DNA of 51,355 nt from the NCBI GenBank assembly GCA_934149275.1, contig CAKPEG010000010.1, forward strand, positions 1 through 51,355. Direction: 5' to 3'. Every line of letters starts with the position of its first letter. Within the stretch, counting starts at the first letter, position 1. The notes beneath the pieces are model-generated. The model searched no databases and was not told the DNA's origin. It worked only from the letters and a program-made list of their open reading frames with translations. A program made the translations under genes and the position numbers. This document shows, one piece after another, positions 15,798-23,921 of the stretch. The stretch is from an uncultured Clostridia bacterium. GTDB taxonomy: Bacteria > Bacillota > Clostridia > TANB77 > CAG-508.

Positions 15798-17003
15798 TTA
15801 AAAGAATTTATCGTGTATTGCCTTAACAGCAACTTCTGCCTCATCTTGATTTACTAAAACCGTTATTTTAATTTCAGAAGTGCTAATCAAATGCATATTT
15901 ATATTTTTTTCATATAACGCTTCAAACATTTTAGAAGCAATTCCCGTTCTATTTGTCATTCCTATGCCAACAATAGAAACTTTTGATAAATTATCAAAAT
16001 GAACAATTTCTCTTGCTGTAAGATATTCCAAATTATCATTAAGAATTTTTAATGCTTCATTTAGTTCAGCTGTTTTAATTGTAAAAGATAAATTTTTATT
16101 AATACTTTCTCCAAAAGATTGAACTATAGTATCTACATTTATATTATGTTCAGATAGTAATTTAAATACTTTGTATGTTTTTCCGATTTTATTCTCAAGT
16201 CCCATTACTGTAACTCTTGAAATATTATCATCTTTTGCGATTCCGCTGATTTCCATGTTTTCAAGTGATTCACTATTTTTTACAATAGTGCCTTGCGATT
16301 CCTCTAAAGCTGTATCTTTTACCACAATAGGAATATCATATTTTTTGCCGATTTCAACACATCTATTATGAAGAACTTTGGCTCCTAAGCTTGATAATTC
16401 AAGCATTTCCTCATAAGAAATTTGATCAATTTTCTTAGCCTTATCTGTTATTCTTGGATCAGTAGTGAAAACTCCATCAACATCAGTATAAATATCACAT
16501 TTATCCGCATTTAAACTTGCTGCAATAGCAACTGCTGTTGTATCCGATCCTCCTCTTCCAAACGTTGTAATCTCCCCTTTTTCAGTAATTCCCTGAAATC
16601 CTGCTATAATAACAATATAGCCTTTGTGAAATAAATCAATTATCTTTTGCGAATTAATAGATTTAATTCGTGCATTTCCAAAATTATCATCTGTAACTAT
16701 TGGAATCTGCCATCCTGTTAATGAAATAGCTTTGTATCCCATATCATTAAGCATCATGGCCAATTTCGAAATCGTAATTTGTTCACCAGTTGAAACAAGA
16801 ACATCATGTTCTCTCTTACTTGGGCTTGTTGTGATTTCTTTTTCTTCAGTTATTAATCGATCAGTTGTTTTTCCTTGAGCTGAAACTATAACTGCTACAT
16901 CATTTCCTTTCCTAAATTCTTTTGTAATATGACTGCAAACTTTTTTTAATTTTTCTGTAGTTGCGACAGAACTTCCTCCAAATTTTTGTACTATTATGCC
17001 CAT
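15798..17003 (-). CDS. lysC: Aspartokinase (aspartate kinase)
   Basis: The 401-aa enzyme starts MGIIVQKFGGSSVATTEKLK with the KFGGSSV nucleotide-binding motif. It has GRGGSDTTAVAIAASL (about 150-165) and DVDGVFTTDPR, both typical of aspartokinases, and two ACT domains in the last 140 residues (ISRVTVMGLENKIGKTYKVF, then LSKVSIVGIGMTNRTGIASK). It phosphorylates aspartate as the first step to lysine, threonine, methionine and diaminopimelate; the ACT domains imply feedback by an end-product amino acid. The upstream 17004-17250 has no lysine-riboswitch signature that I can see. SD AAGGTG precedes the ATG. Confidence 0.95.
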   Translation of the reverse strand: MGIIVQKFGGSSVATTEKLKKVCSHITKEFRKGNDVAVIVSAQGKTTDRLITEEKEITTSPSKREHDVLVSTGEQITISKLAMMLNDMGYKAISLTGWQIPIVTDDNFGNARIKSINSQKIIDLFHKGYIVIIAGFQGITEKGEITTFGRGGSDTTAVAIAASLNADKCDIYTDVDGVFTTDPRITDKAKKIDQISYEEMLELSSLGAKVLHNRCVEIGKKYDIPIVVKDTALEESQGTIVKNSESLENMEISGIAKDDNISRVTVMGLENKIGKTYKVFKLLSEHNINVDTIVQSFGESINKNLSFTIKTAELNEALKILNDNLEYLTAREIVHFDNLSKVSIVGIGMTNRTGIASKMFEALYEKNINMHLISTSEIKITVLVNQDEAEVAVKAIHDKFF

Positions 17004-17250
17004 AGCTTGGCACCTTCTTTAGAATAATATAAAAGCAAATTTAAATTTAAATTTTGCTACTGGTAATTTAATATATTATATAAAAAAATAATATATTACG
17101 TGAATATATTATCATTTTTGGTAATTAATTTCAACTATTTAATTTTAATTATACTTTCCACTTGATCTCTATTAAATATTAATTCATTTTAAGAAAAAAC
17201 TTAGTAGTATTATAATATTAAATCTTTTTAATTTTATTACAAAGTTTAAG

Positions 17251-17276
17251 GAGAGCTCAATAAGAACTCTCCCACA
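17251..17276 (-). terminator. Hairpin after the lethal-factor-like gene
   Basis: GGAGAGTTC and GAGCTCTCC (minus strand) form a 9-bp stem with one G-T pair and a 5-base loop. The T tract is weak. The rest of 17004-17250 is AT-rich and shows no gene. Confidence 0.55.
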
Positions 17277-17291
17277 TGCTTATTTCAGCCA

Positions 17292-18311
17292 TTATCTCAC
17301 AATTCTATCAATGATACCAAAGGTACCAGGAGCGACCATCTGCAATTTATATGAATCATTCATATAGTTAGCAAAACTCTCTGCAAAATACTCCTTCTCA
17401 TTCATAGTGCAATACTTGTAGAATTCATAAGTATTGTTTTCTCTCATTAGATAACCTTTTTCTTTTTTGAAGATTTCTGCAAATTCCGAGCTCTCACTTG
17501 GATAATCGCATTGAAAATCAATGAAATGACCTACCTCATGCCAGAGACTACTTTTGAACTCATCAGCAGCTGCTTTAATGAATATCTTCTTTACGTTAGG
17601 ATCGCAATATCCTTCGCAATTCGGACTGCCCGTAGGATATTCGCTGGAAACACGAATCTTCCAGCCACTACCCACAAACACATTCTGAACATTCTGAGGT
17701 AATTCAGAGAAACATTTAATAGCCTTAAATATATTCTCATCTACAACATCATTACCTACACTAATATATTCTGGTATGTGTTTTAAGTTTCTGATAAAAA
17801 TATCTCCCGTCACCCATTTATTAACATATTCGTAAATAGTGTCTATCTCCGTAAATGGGTTTTTGCCTTTAGTTTCAATAGCAAAAGAAAAAAGTTCAAT
17901 AAAAAGTATCGAAGGATCTTTTGAATGCGATACATTTCGTTTTCTAAAAAACTTTTCCATTTTGTCATAGTTTTCATCTACCAGTACCTGCAAAACAAAC
18001 GAATCATCAAATGTCATATGCTGTGCAATAATATATCCTGCAATTGCCTTGTATACTCCATTGCGCAATGCATCAGTTGATGAACTATTCAGATATATAG
18101 TCATCTCATCATAAGCGACATTAAAAATCAGCGGTGTTCCGTCTTCAGCATCAATCAACTCATCAACAACAACTATTTTCCAATTATACCGTGACATTCT
18201 TTTGAACCAATGTTGTGGTATATTGTTGAATTGCTTTTTCAGAGCTTCTCGAATTTCTGGAGCGATTTCAGCATTAGTAAAGGAATATTCTAACTGTGCA
18301 TATTTTTTCAT
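17292..18311 (-). CDS. Anthrax-lethal-factor-like (ATLF) metallopeptidase with an inactive duplicate domain
   Basis: The C-terminal half contains LWHEVGHFIDF, a zincin HExxH at 258-262, and the downstream metal ligand helix EYFAESFANY (297-306), the pattern of the ATLF/M34 family. The N-terminal half repeats the same scaffold: IPQHWFKRMSRYNWKIVVVD (31-50) parallels LPQNVQNVFVGSGWKIRVSS (203-222); TIYLNSSSTDALRNGVYKAI precedes AGYIIA where HEVGH should be; and ELFSFAIE aligns with ESFANYM. So an inactive copy precedes an active one, as in lethal factor domains I and IV. There is no signal peptide. The composition is less AT-rich than neighbours, so the gene is likely acquired. SD AAAGGAGG precedes the ATG. 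The substrate is unknown. Confidence 0.75.
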   Translation of the reverse strand: MKKYAQLEYSFTNAEIAPEIREALKKQFNNIPQHWFKRMSRYNWKIVVVDELIDAEDGTPLIFNVAYDEMTIYLNSSSTDALRNGVYKAIAGYIIAQHMTFDDSFVLQVLVDENYDKMEKFFRKRNVSHSKDPSILFIELFSFAIETKGKNPFTEIDTIYEYVNKWVTGDIFIRNLKHIPEYISVGNDVVDENIFKAIKCFSELPQNVQNVFVGSGWKIRVSSEYPTGSPNCEGYCDPNVKKIFIKAAADEFKSSLWHEVGHFIDFQCDYPSESSEFAEIFKKEKGYLMRENNTYEFYKYCTMNEKEYFAESFANYMNDSYKLQMVAPGTFGIIDRIVR

Positions 18312-18361
18312 ATAGCTATCCTCCTTTATAAAATAAGCATAATTAATGTTACTATTTTATT

Positions 18362-18390
18362 ATAATACCACCTCAAGCGCAATATGTCAA
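18362..18390 (-). promoter_or_regulatory. Promoter of the lethal-factor-like gene
   Basis: On the minus strand TTGACA (18385-18390), a 17-base spacer and TATTAT (18362-18367). The -35 directly abuts the T tract of the preceding terminator. Confidence 0.65.
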
Positions 18391-18427
18391 AAAAATCCCC
18401 CAATTGCAAATTGAGGGATTTTTTTGA
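18390..18427. terminator. Bidirectional terminator after the adhE-kinase unit
   Basis: AAATCCCCCAATT and AATTGAGGGATTT form a 13-base stem with one mismatch, with A runs before and T runs after on both strands. It ends transcription coming from the APH-like gene (stop at 18603) and insulates the lethal-factor-like gene. Confidence 0.85.
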
Positions 18428-18447
18428 CTTTAATGATAAAACCATCA

Positions 18448-18469
18448 ACTATACTGGGGGAATAATTAT
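18448..18469. repeat. 22-bp dispersed motif, copy 1
   Basis: ACTATACTGGGGG then AATAATTAT recurs at 39559-39580 as ACTATACTGGGG then AGAATAATTA, i.e. with a single base inserted. Both copies lie in intergenic gaps next to genes of atypical composition. The rest of 18470-18602 has no recognisable content. Confidence 0.55.
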
Positions 18470-18602
18470 CTAATCTTGTTATTTTATATTATAGAAAACT
18501 TAAAAAACATTCCGTATTTAAATAAAAATAAATATTCAAGTGTTTGCAATTAGCACAATATTTTCAAGTCAATTTTCTCGTTTATATAAAATTTGTAAGG
18601 AA

Positions 18603-19364
18603 TTATTCGTAATCAACAACATCAATCCATTTAGATAAAAATTCTCTTTCTTCGTCTGTTGCTCTAGCCATTTGTGAAGCAGCAACAATTGGAATCCATC
18701 TTTGAATTAATCCTTTACTTATTCCGCTCTTTTCAGCAAACATATCAAGATACTTATTTGCTAAATCTTCTCTTTTATCCATTGAGAAAAGTAAAAATGT
18801 TTTTGCAGCATCAGCAGACGCATTTCCTTGTGTAACGTGAGCCCAGTCTATTACAAATGCTGTTCCATCTTCTTTTATAATGACATTACTTGGATTGTAA
18901 TCACCATGGCAAACCTTGTTGTGGTCTTCCATTCCATCTAATCTTTGTAACAATTCATACTTGGCATTATCATGTATTGATTCCGTTTGATTAATCTTTC
19001 TAGTATATTTTTCTTTTATTCTATTTAGCAATGGAACCGTATGATCTAATATATTAAGTTGAACATCAATAAATAAGTTCATATATTCATCTAATTTTTC
19101 TGGATGTTGTTCCATTAATTTATCAAGAGGTGTTCCTTCAATATGCTCCGAAACCAAAGCCCATCTATTATTAACCTTACTAACTTCTATTAATTTAGGA
19201 ATATTAAGGTCTGTTCCCTCTTCAACTCTTGCTTGATTTAATGCTTCGTTAAGAATATCAGCTTTTGAATAATTCTCAACAAATAATTTTATTGTTTTGT
19301 CTCCATCTTTATATACTGTTTTAGTTTTTCTTTCCATAATTGGATTATCTAAATTCAAATACAT
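18603..19364 (-). CDS. Aminoglycoside-phosphotransferase-like kinase (APH family), coupled to adhE
   Basis: The 253-aa protein has the APH catalytic block VCHGDYNPSNVI (Brenner-type HGDxxxxN) and the metal-binding VIDWAHVTQGNAS, which places it in the APH/choline-kinase-like fold. The N-terminal lobe is short and has YKDGDKTIKLFVENYSKADI, with the ATP-binding Lys probably in TIKLF. Its ATG overlaps the adhE stop by one base (TAATG), and the adhE codons for GGEQ supply a GGAGGTGA SD, so the two are translated together. Drug resistance is unlikely from this context; phosphorylation of a metabolite is more plausible, but the substrate cannot be read from the sequence. Confidence 0.82.
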   Translation of the reverse strand: MYLNLDNPIMERKTKTVYKDGDKTIKLFVENYSKADILNEALNQARVEEGTDLNIPKLIEVSKVNNRWALVSEHIEGTPLDKLMEQHPEKLDEYMNLFIDVQLNILDHTVPLLNRIKEKYTRKINQTESIHDNAKYELLQRLDGMEDHNKVCHGDYNPSNVIIKEDGTAFVIDWAHVTQGNASADAAKTFLLFSMDKREDLANKYLDMFAEKSGISKGLIQRWIPIVAASQMARATDEEREFLSKWIDVVDYE

Positions 19365-21973
19365 TATTGTTCACCTCCGTAATATGCCTTTAAATACATA
19401 TCTTTAATTTCACTAATAAGTGGTAATCTTGGGTTAGCTCCTGTACATTGATCATCAAATGCTTGTTCTGACATTTCATCTAATTTCTCTAAGAAATATT
19501 GTTCATCAACACCATAATCTCTAATTGTTTTCTTAATTCCGATTTTTTCTTTTAATATATCAATTTCTCTAATTAAATTATCCAAACTTTCTTGATCATT
19601 AGCGCCACCAAATCCAAGTGCTTCAGCAACTTCAGCATATCTTCTTAAAGTATGTGGGTGATCATATTGAGGGAATGTTCCCATTTTTTCTGGTACTTCA
19701 GCAGCATTGAATCTTAATACTAAATCTATCATCAAAGCATTTGCAATACCATGAGCTATATGATGATAAGCACCTAATTTATGAGCCATAGAATGACAAA
19801 CGCCTAAGAATGCATTAGCGAAAGCCATACCAGCCATGGTAGCTGCATTAGCCATTTTTTCTCTTGCTTCAGGATCATTTGCACCATTTTCATAAGCTCT
19901 TGGTAAATATTTAAATATGTTTTTCAAAGATTCAATTGCTAAACCATCTGTATATTCAGTTGCCATCATTGAAGCATATGCTTCTAAACAGTGTGTTACA
20001 GCATCAATACCAGAAGCAGATGTTAATCCTTTTGGAGCATTCATCATCATGTTTGCATCAACGATTGCCATTTTAGGTAATAATTCATAATCAGCTAATG
20101 GATATTTTGTACCTGTTTTCTCATCTGTAATTACAGCAAATGGTGTAACTTCTGAACCTGTACCAGCAGAAGTAGGAACAGCTATAAAGTAAGCTTTCTC
20201 ACCCATTTTAGGGAAAGTATAAACTCTTTTTCTAATATCCATAAATCTCATAGCCATATCTAAGAAATCAACTTCTGGATGTTCGTACATAACCCACATA
20301 ATCTTTCCAGCATCCATTGCTGAGCCACCACCAACAGCAATAATTGCATCTGGTTTAAATTCATTCATTGCTCTTGTTCCTTCAATAGCACAAGCTAAAT
20401 TTGGATCTGGAGCAACATTTGAAAATGTTGTATGTTCAATACCTAATTCATCTAATTTATCAGTAATTGGTTTTGTATATCCGTTTTGGAATAAGAAACT
20501 ATCAGTTACTATAAATACTTTCTTTTTATTCATTACATTTTTTAATTCTTCTAAGGCTACAGGTAAGCAACCTCTTTTAATATATACCTTTTCAGGTGCT
20601 CTAAACCAAAGCATATTTTCTCTCCTTTCGGCAACTGTTTTTATATTTAATAAATGTTTTATTCCAACATTTTCTGATACTGAGTTACCACCCCATGAAC
20701 CGCATCCTAATGTTAAAGATGGATTAAGTTTAAAGTTATAAAGATCACCTATACCACCTTGTGAAGATGGAGTATTAATTAAAACTCTACAAGTTTTCAT
20801 TGTACTATAAAATTTTTCAATTTTATCTTGACCATTAATCGTATCAATATATAAAGATGAAGTATGTCCAAGTCCACCATCATTAATTAATTGAGATGCT
20901 TTAGCAAGTGCATCATCAAAATCATTTGCTCTATACATTGCAAGAACTGGAGATAATTTTTCATGTGCAAATTCTTCAGAAATGTCAACACTTTCAATTT
21001 CTCCAATCAAAATTTTTGTATGTTCTGGAACTTCAACTCCAGCTAAACTAGCGATTGTATGAGCTTTTTGGCCAACTATCTTAGCATTTAAAGCTCCATT
21101 TATTATAATTGTTTTTCTTACTTTTTCTGTTTCTTCTGGATTTAAGAAATAGCATCCTCTTCTTTCAAATTCAGTTCTAACTGAATCATATACATTATTT
21201 AATACAATAACTGATTGTTCAGATGCACAAATCATTCCATTATCAAATGTCTTTGAATGAATAATTGAATTCACAGCTAAAACTAAATTAGCAGATTCAT
21301 CAATAATTGCTGGTGTATTTCCAGCTCCAACTCCTAGTGCTGGTTTTCCACTTGAATAAGCTGATTTAACCATACCAGGTCCACCAGTAGCTAATATTGT
21401 ATCAGAAGCCTTCATTAAAGTATTTGTAAGTTCCAAAGATGGAACATCAATCCATGCAATAATTCCTTCTGGAGCACCAGCTTCAACAGCAGCTTCCAAA
21501 ACAATCTTTGCAGCTTCAATTGTTGATTTTTTAGCTCTAGGATGTGGACTTATTATAATTCCATTTCTAGTTTTCAAAGAAATTAAAGTCTTAAATATAG
21601 CTGTTGATGTTGGATTAGTTGTAGGTATAACAGCCGCAATCAATCCGATAGGTTCAGCAACTTTTCTAAGTCCATATGCTGAGTCATATTCTAAAGTTCC
21701 ACAAGTTTTTGCATTCTTATATTTGTTGTAAATATATTCTGCAGCATAATGATTTTTAATAACCTTGTCTTCAACAACTCCCATTCCAGTTTCTTCAACT
21801 GCCATTTTTGCAAGTGGTATTCTTGCTTTATTAGCAGCAATAGCAGCAGCTAAAAAGATTTTGTCAACTTGTTCTTGTGTGTAAGTTGCAAATTTTTTCT
21901 GAGCTTCTTTAACACTATTAATAGTCTCTTCCAAAGCTTCAACGCTATCTACAATTTTGTATTCTTTTTCCAT
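19364..21973 (-). CDS. adhE: Bifunctional acetaldehyde-CoA / alcohol dehydrogenase
   Basis: The 869-aa AdhE has an N-terminal aldehyde dehydrogenase half with the catalytic Cys near residue 250 in FDNGMICASEQSVIV. A linker leads to the iron-type alcohol dehydrogenase half, with the NAD-binding GGGSAMDAGKIM and the iron ligands in GIDAVTHCLEAY and GVCHSMAHKLGAYHHIAHGI. It reduces acetyl-CoA to ethanol via acetaldehyde and re-oxidises two NADH, a main electron sink in fermentation. In other bacteria it forms long filaments called spirosomes. SD GGAGGAG precedes the ATG. I looked for a Rex site (TTGTTAAN4TTAACAA) in the promoter and did not find one. Confidence 0.97.
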   Translation of the reverse strand: MEKEYKIVDSVEALEETINSVKEAQKKFATYTQEQVDKIFLAAAIAANKARIPLAKMAVEETGMGVVEDKVIKNHYAAEYIYNKYKNAKTCGTLEYDSAYGLRKVAEPIGLIAAVIPTTNPTSTAIFKTLISLKTRNGIIISPHPRAKKSTIEAAKIVLEAAVEAGAPEGIIAWIDVPSLELTNTLMKASDTILATGGPGMVKSAYSSGKPALGVGAGNTPAIIDESANLVLAVNSIIHSKTFDNGMICASEQSVIVLNNVYDSVRTEFERRGCYFLNPEETEKVRKTIIINGALNAKIVGQKAHTIASLAGVEVPEHTKILIGEIESVDISEEFAHEKLSPVLAMYRANDFDDALAKASQLINDGGLGHTSSLYIDTINGQDKIEKFYSTMKTCRVLINTPSSQGGIGDLYNFKLNPSLTLGCGSWGGNSVSENVGIKHLLNIKTVAERRENMLWFRAPEKVYIKRGCLPVALEELKNVMNKKKVFIVTDSFLFQNGYTKPITDKLDELGIEHTTFSNVAPDPNLACAIEGTRAMNEFKPDAIIAVGGGSAMDAGKIMWVMYEHPEVDFLDMAMRFMDIRKRVYTFPKMGEKAYFIAVPTSAGTGSEVTPFAVITDEKTGTKYPLADYELLPKMAIVDANMMMNAPKGLTSASGIDAVTHCLEAYASMMATEYTDGLAIESLKNIFKYLPRAYENGANDPEAREKMANAATMAGMAFANAFLGVCHSMAHKLGAYHHIAHGIANALMIDLVLRFNAAEVPEKMGTFPQYDHPHTLRRYAEVAEALGFGGANDQESLDNLIREIDILKEKIGIKKTIRDYGVDEQYFLEKLDEMSEQAFDDQCTGANPRLPLISEIKDMYLKAYYGGEQ

Positions 21974-22045
21974 ATAGCAATCTCCTCCATATATATTTTA
22001 GGTCCAAAAGCAATAAATTATTCTAACCTTTACTTTATCGAAGCC

Positions 22046-22074
22046 ATAATATCATTACGGATTTTTTTTTTCAA
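22046..22074 (-). promoter_or_regulatory. Putative adhE promoter
   Basis: On the minus strand TTGAAA (22069-22074), a 17-base spacer with a long A tract and TATTAT (22046-22051), about 70 bases upstream of the adhE ATG. Confidence 0.55.
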
Positions 22075-22092
22075 TACATATATTTCAATTTT

Positions 22093-22121
22093 TTGACTTT
22101 TATTCTAAGCACTTGTATAAT
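22093..22121 (+). promoter_or_regulatory. Promoter of the YhcC-type radical SAM gene
   Basis: TTGACT (22093-22098), a 17-base spacer and TATAAT (22116-22121), divergent from the adhE promoter. Confidence 0.7.
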
Positions 22122-22149
22122 TATTAATATTTGAAAGGAAAATAATATA

Positions 22150-23058
22150 ATGGAAGAACGTTATTTAAGATATAAACATTTAAATCAATATTTGAAAGAA
22201 AAGTTTGGAGAAAGAACATTAAAAATTTGCATAGACGGTAACTTTACTTGTCCTAACAGAAGTGGAAAAGCCGGTTACGGTGGATGTATATTTTGTAGTG
22301 AAAAAGGCTCAGGAGATCATTTACAACGACTATCAATTACAGAACAAGTAAAAAATTACTTTAATAGTTATAGATCACAAAGAGCAAATAAATTTATTGT
22401 ATATTTTCAAAACTTTACAAACACATATGACACCATAGAAAATTTAAAAACTAAATACGATTCTAGCCTAATAGACAACAGAATTGTAGGCTTGGAAATT
22501 GCTACTCGTCCAGACTGCATCACTGAAGAAATAGCTAAACTTTTAAGTTCATATTCTGACAAATATTATGTTTGCGTTGAATTAGGATTGCAAACTTCAA
22601 ATGACGAAACAGCCAAATTTATTAACAGAGGATATTTATCAAGCGAATTTACCAAAGCTGTAAAAATCTTAAACAAATATCATATCGATGTTGTAGCACA
22701 TATAATGATAGGATTACCTAACGAAACAAAAACAGATTTAGAAAATACCGTAAATTTCATAAACAATCATAATATTCAAGGCATAAAAATTCACTCAACC
22801 TACATTGTAAAAAACACTAAATTAAATGAACTATACGAAAAAGGTCTATACTCCCCTATTTCTTATGATTATTATATGGATTGCTTAATATATGTTATTA
22901 CACATATCTCTCCTAAATTAATAATTCATAGAATTTCAGGAGATGCTCCAAAAGATTTACTTGTGGCACCTACATGGAACTTACATAAAAAGAAAGTTTT
23001 AAACGGATTAGATAAAATTTTAAAAGAAAAAGATTTATACCAAGGAAAATTTTTTTGA
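22150..23058 (+). CDS. Radical SAM protein of the YhcC/YtqA (TIGR01212) family
   Basis: The 302-aa protein starts MEERYLRYKHLNQYLKEKFG and has the family Cys cluster CPNRSGKAGYGGCIFCSEKG, in which the long C-x12-CxxC spacing replaces the usual CxxxCxxC. GLEIATRPDCI, YVCVELGLQTS and AHIMIGLPNETKTD follow, as in TIGR01212. The [4Fe-4S] cluster cleaves SAM to a radical; the substrate of this family is not established to my knowledge. It has its own promoter. Its TGA stop lies inside the -35 box of the next gene. SD GAAAGG precedes the ATG. Confidence 0.9.
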   Translation: MEERYLRYKHLNQYLKEKFGERTLKICIDGNFTCPNRSGKAGYGGCIFCSEKGSGDHLQRLSITEQVKNYFNSYRSQRANKFIVYFQNFTNTYDTIENLKTKYDSSLIDNRIVGLEIATRPDCITEEIAKLLSSYSDKYYVCVELGLQTSNDETAKFINRGYLSSEFTKAVKILNKYHIDVVAHIMIGLPNETKTDLENTVNFINNHNIQGIKIHSTYIVKNTKLNELYEKGLYSPISYDYYMDCLIYVITHISPKLIIHRISGDAPKDLLVAPTWNLHKKKVLNGLDKILKEKDLYQGKFF

Positions 23059-23083
23059 CAATTTAATTCTATTATGATATAGT
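23055..23083 (+). promoter_or_regulatory. Promoter of the TrhA-like gene
   Basis: TTGACA (23055-23060), a 17-base spacer and TATAGT (23078-23083). The upstream gene's stop codon is part of the -35 element. Confidence 0.7.
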
Positions 23084-23127
23084 ATTGAATACTAGATAAT
23101 ATAGTTTTAAAAAGCGGAGGTATTCAA

Positions 23128-23802
23128 ATGAAAAGAACAAAATTAGATGACAGAGTTTTACCGTCATACACTAAGGGAGAAGAAATTTTTAATATGGTAA
23201 CACATATTTGTGGAAGTGTTTTAGGAATTGTTGCCATAGTATTACTATCAATCTTTGGAGCAATTCACCACAATCCATATGCAGTTGTAAGCGGTGTAAT
23301 ATTTGGAGTTTCAATGGTTGTATTATACACAATGTCAAGTATCTATCATGGATTAAGTCCTAAACTAAAAGCAAAGAAAGTTTTTCAAATATTTGATCAC
23401 TGTGCAATATTTTTATTAATAGCAGGTTCATATACTCCATTTTGCCTATGCACATTACGTGAATACAACACAACACTTGGTTGGACCATCTTTGGAATAA
23501 TCTGGGGAACTGCATTATTAGGAATATTATTCAACTCAATAGATATAAAAAAATATAGATACTTATCAATGGCATGCTATCTACTAATGGGATGGTGCAT
23601 AATTGTAAAAGCATCTATCTTGCCACAGTTATTAACTAACTTTGGTTTCGGTTTACTACTTGCAGGAGGAATTGTTTATAGTATTGGTGCTATTCTTTAT
23701 GGATTAGGAAAAAAGAAAAAATATATACATTCTGTATTTCACATATTTATATTTTTAGGAAGCCTACTTCACTTCTTCTGCATATTATTCTATGTAATTT
23801 AA
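23128..23802 (+). CDS. trhA: PAQR/hemolysin III family membrane protein
   Basis: The 224-aa protein has seven hydrophobic segments and the PAQR/HlyIII zinc-site residues: His in NMVTHICGSVLG, the SSIYHG motif in segment 3, FDHCAIFLLIAGSYTPFCLC in segment 4 and the last His pair in YIHSVFHIFIFLGSLLHFFC. Family members are integral membrane hydrolase-like proteins; the bacterial ones affect membrane energetics and fatty-acid composition. SD GCGGAGG precedes the ATG. It is monocistronic and ends at a strong shared terminator. Confidence 0.92.
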   Translation: MKRTKLDDRVLPSYTKGEEIFNMVTHICGSVLGIVAIVLLSIFGAIHHNPYAVVSGVIFGVSMVVLYTMSSIYHGLSPKLKAKKVFQIFDHCAIFLLIAGSYTPFCLCTLREYNTTLGWTIFGIIWGTALLGILFNSIDIKKYRYLSMACYLLMGWCIIVKASILPQLLTNFGFGLLLAGGIVYSIGAILYGLGKKKKYIHSVFHIFIFLGSLLHFFCILFYVI

Positions 23803-23885
23803 TTTATTAAGTAAACACTAATAACATTTGCATTTATTATATTAAAAAGTATTAGCACAACAGAAATATCATTAAAGTAAAAAAC

Positions 23886-23918
23886 GGTAGACCCAATTCA
23901 AGGTCTACCATTCTTTTT
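23886..23918. terminator. Bidirectional terminator between convergent genes
   Basis: GGTAGACC (23886-23893) and GGTCTACC (23902-23909) are perfect complements with an 8-base loop. T tracts lie on both sides (ATTCTTTTT forward, GTTTTTT reverse). Confidence 0.88.
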
Positions 23919-23921
23919 GCA

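Noticed and set aside
17004..17250. Lysine riboswitch before aspartokinase
   Set aside because: I looked for the conserved junction sequences of the L box; the 250 bases are AT-rich with no such motifs.
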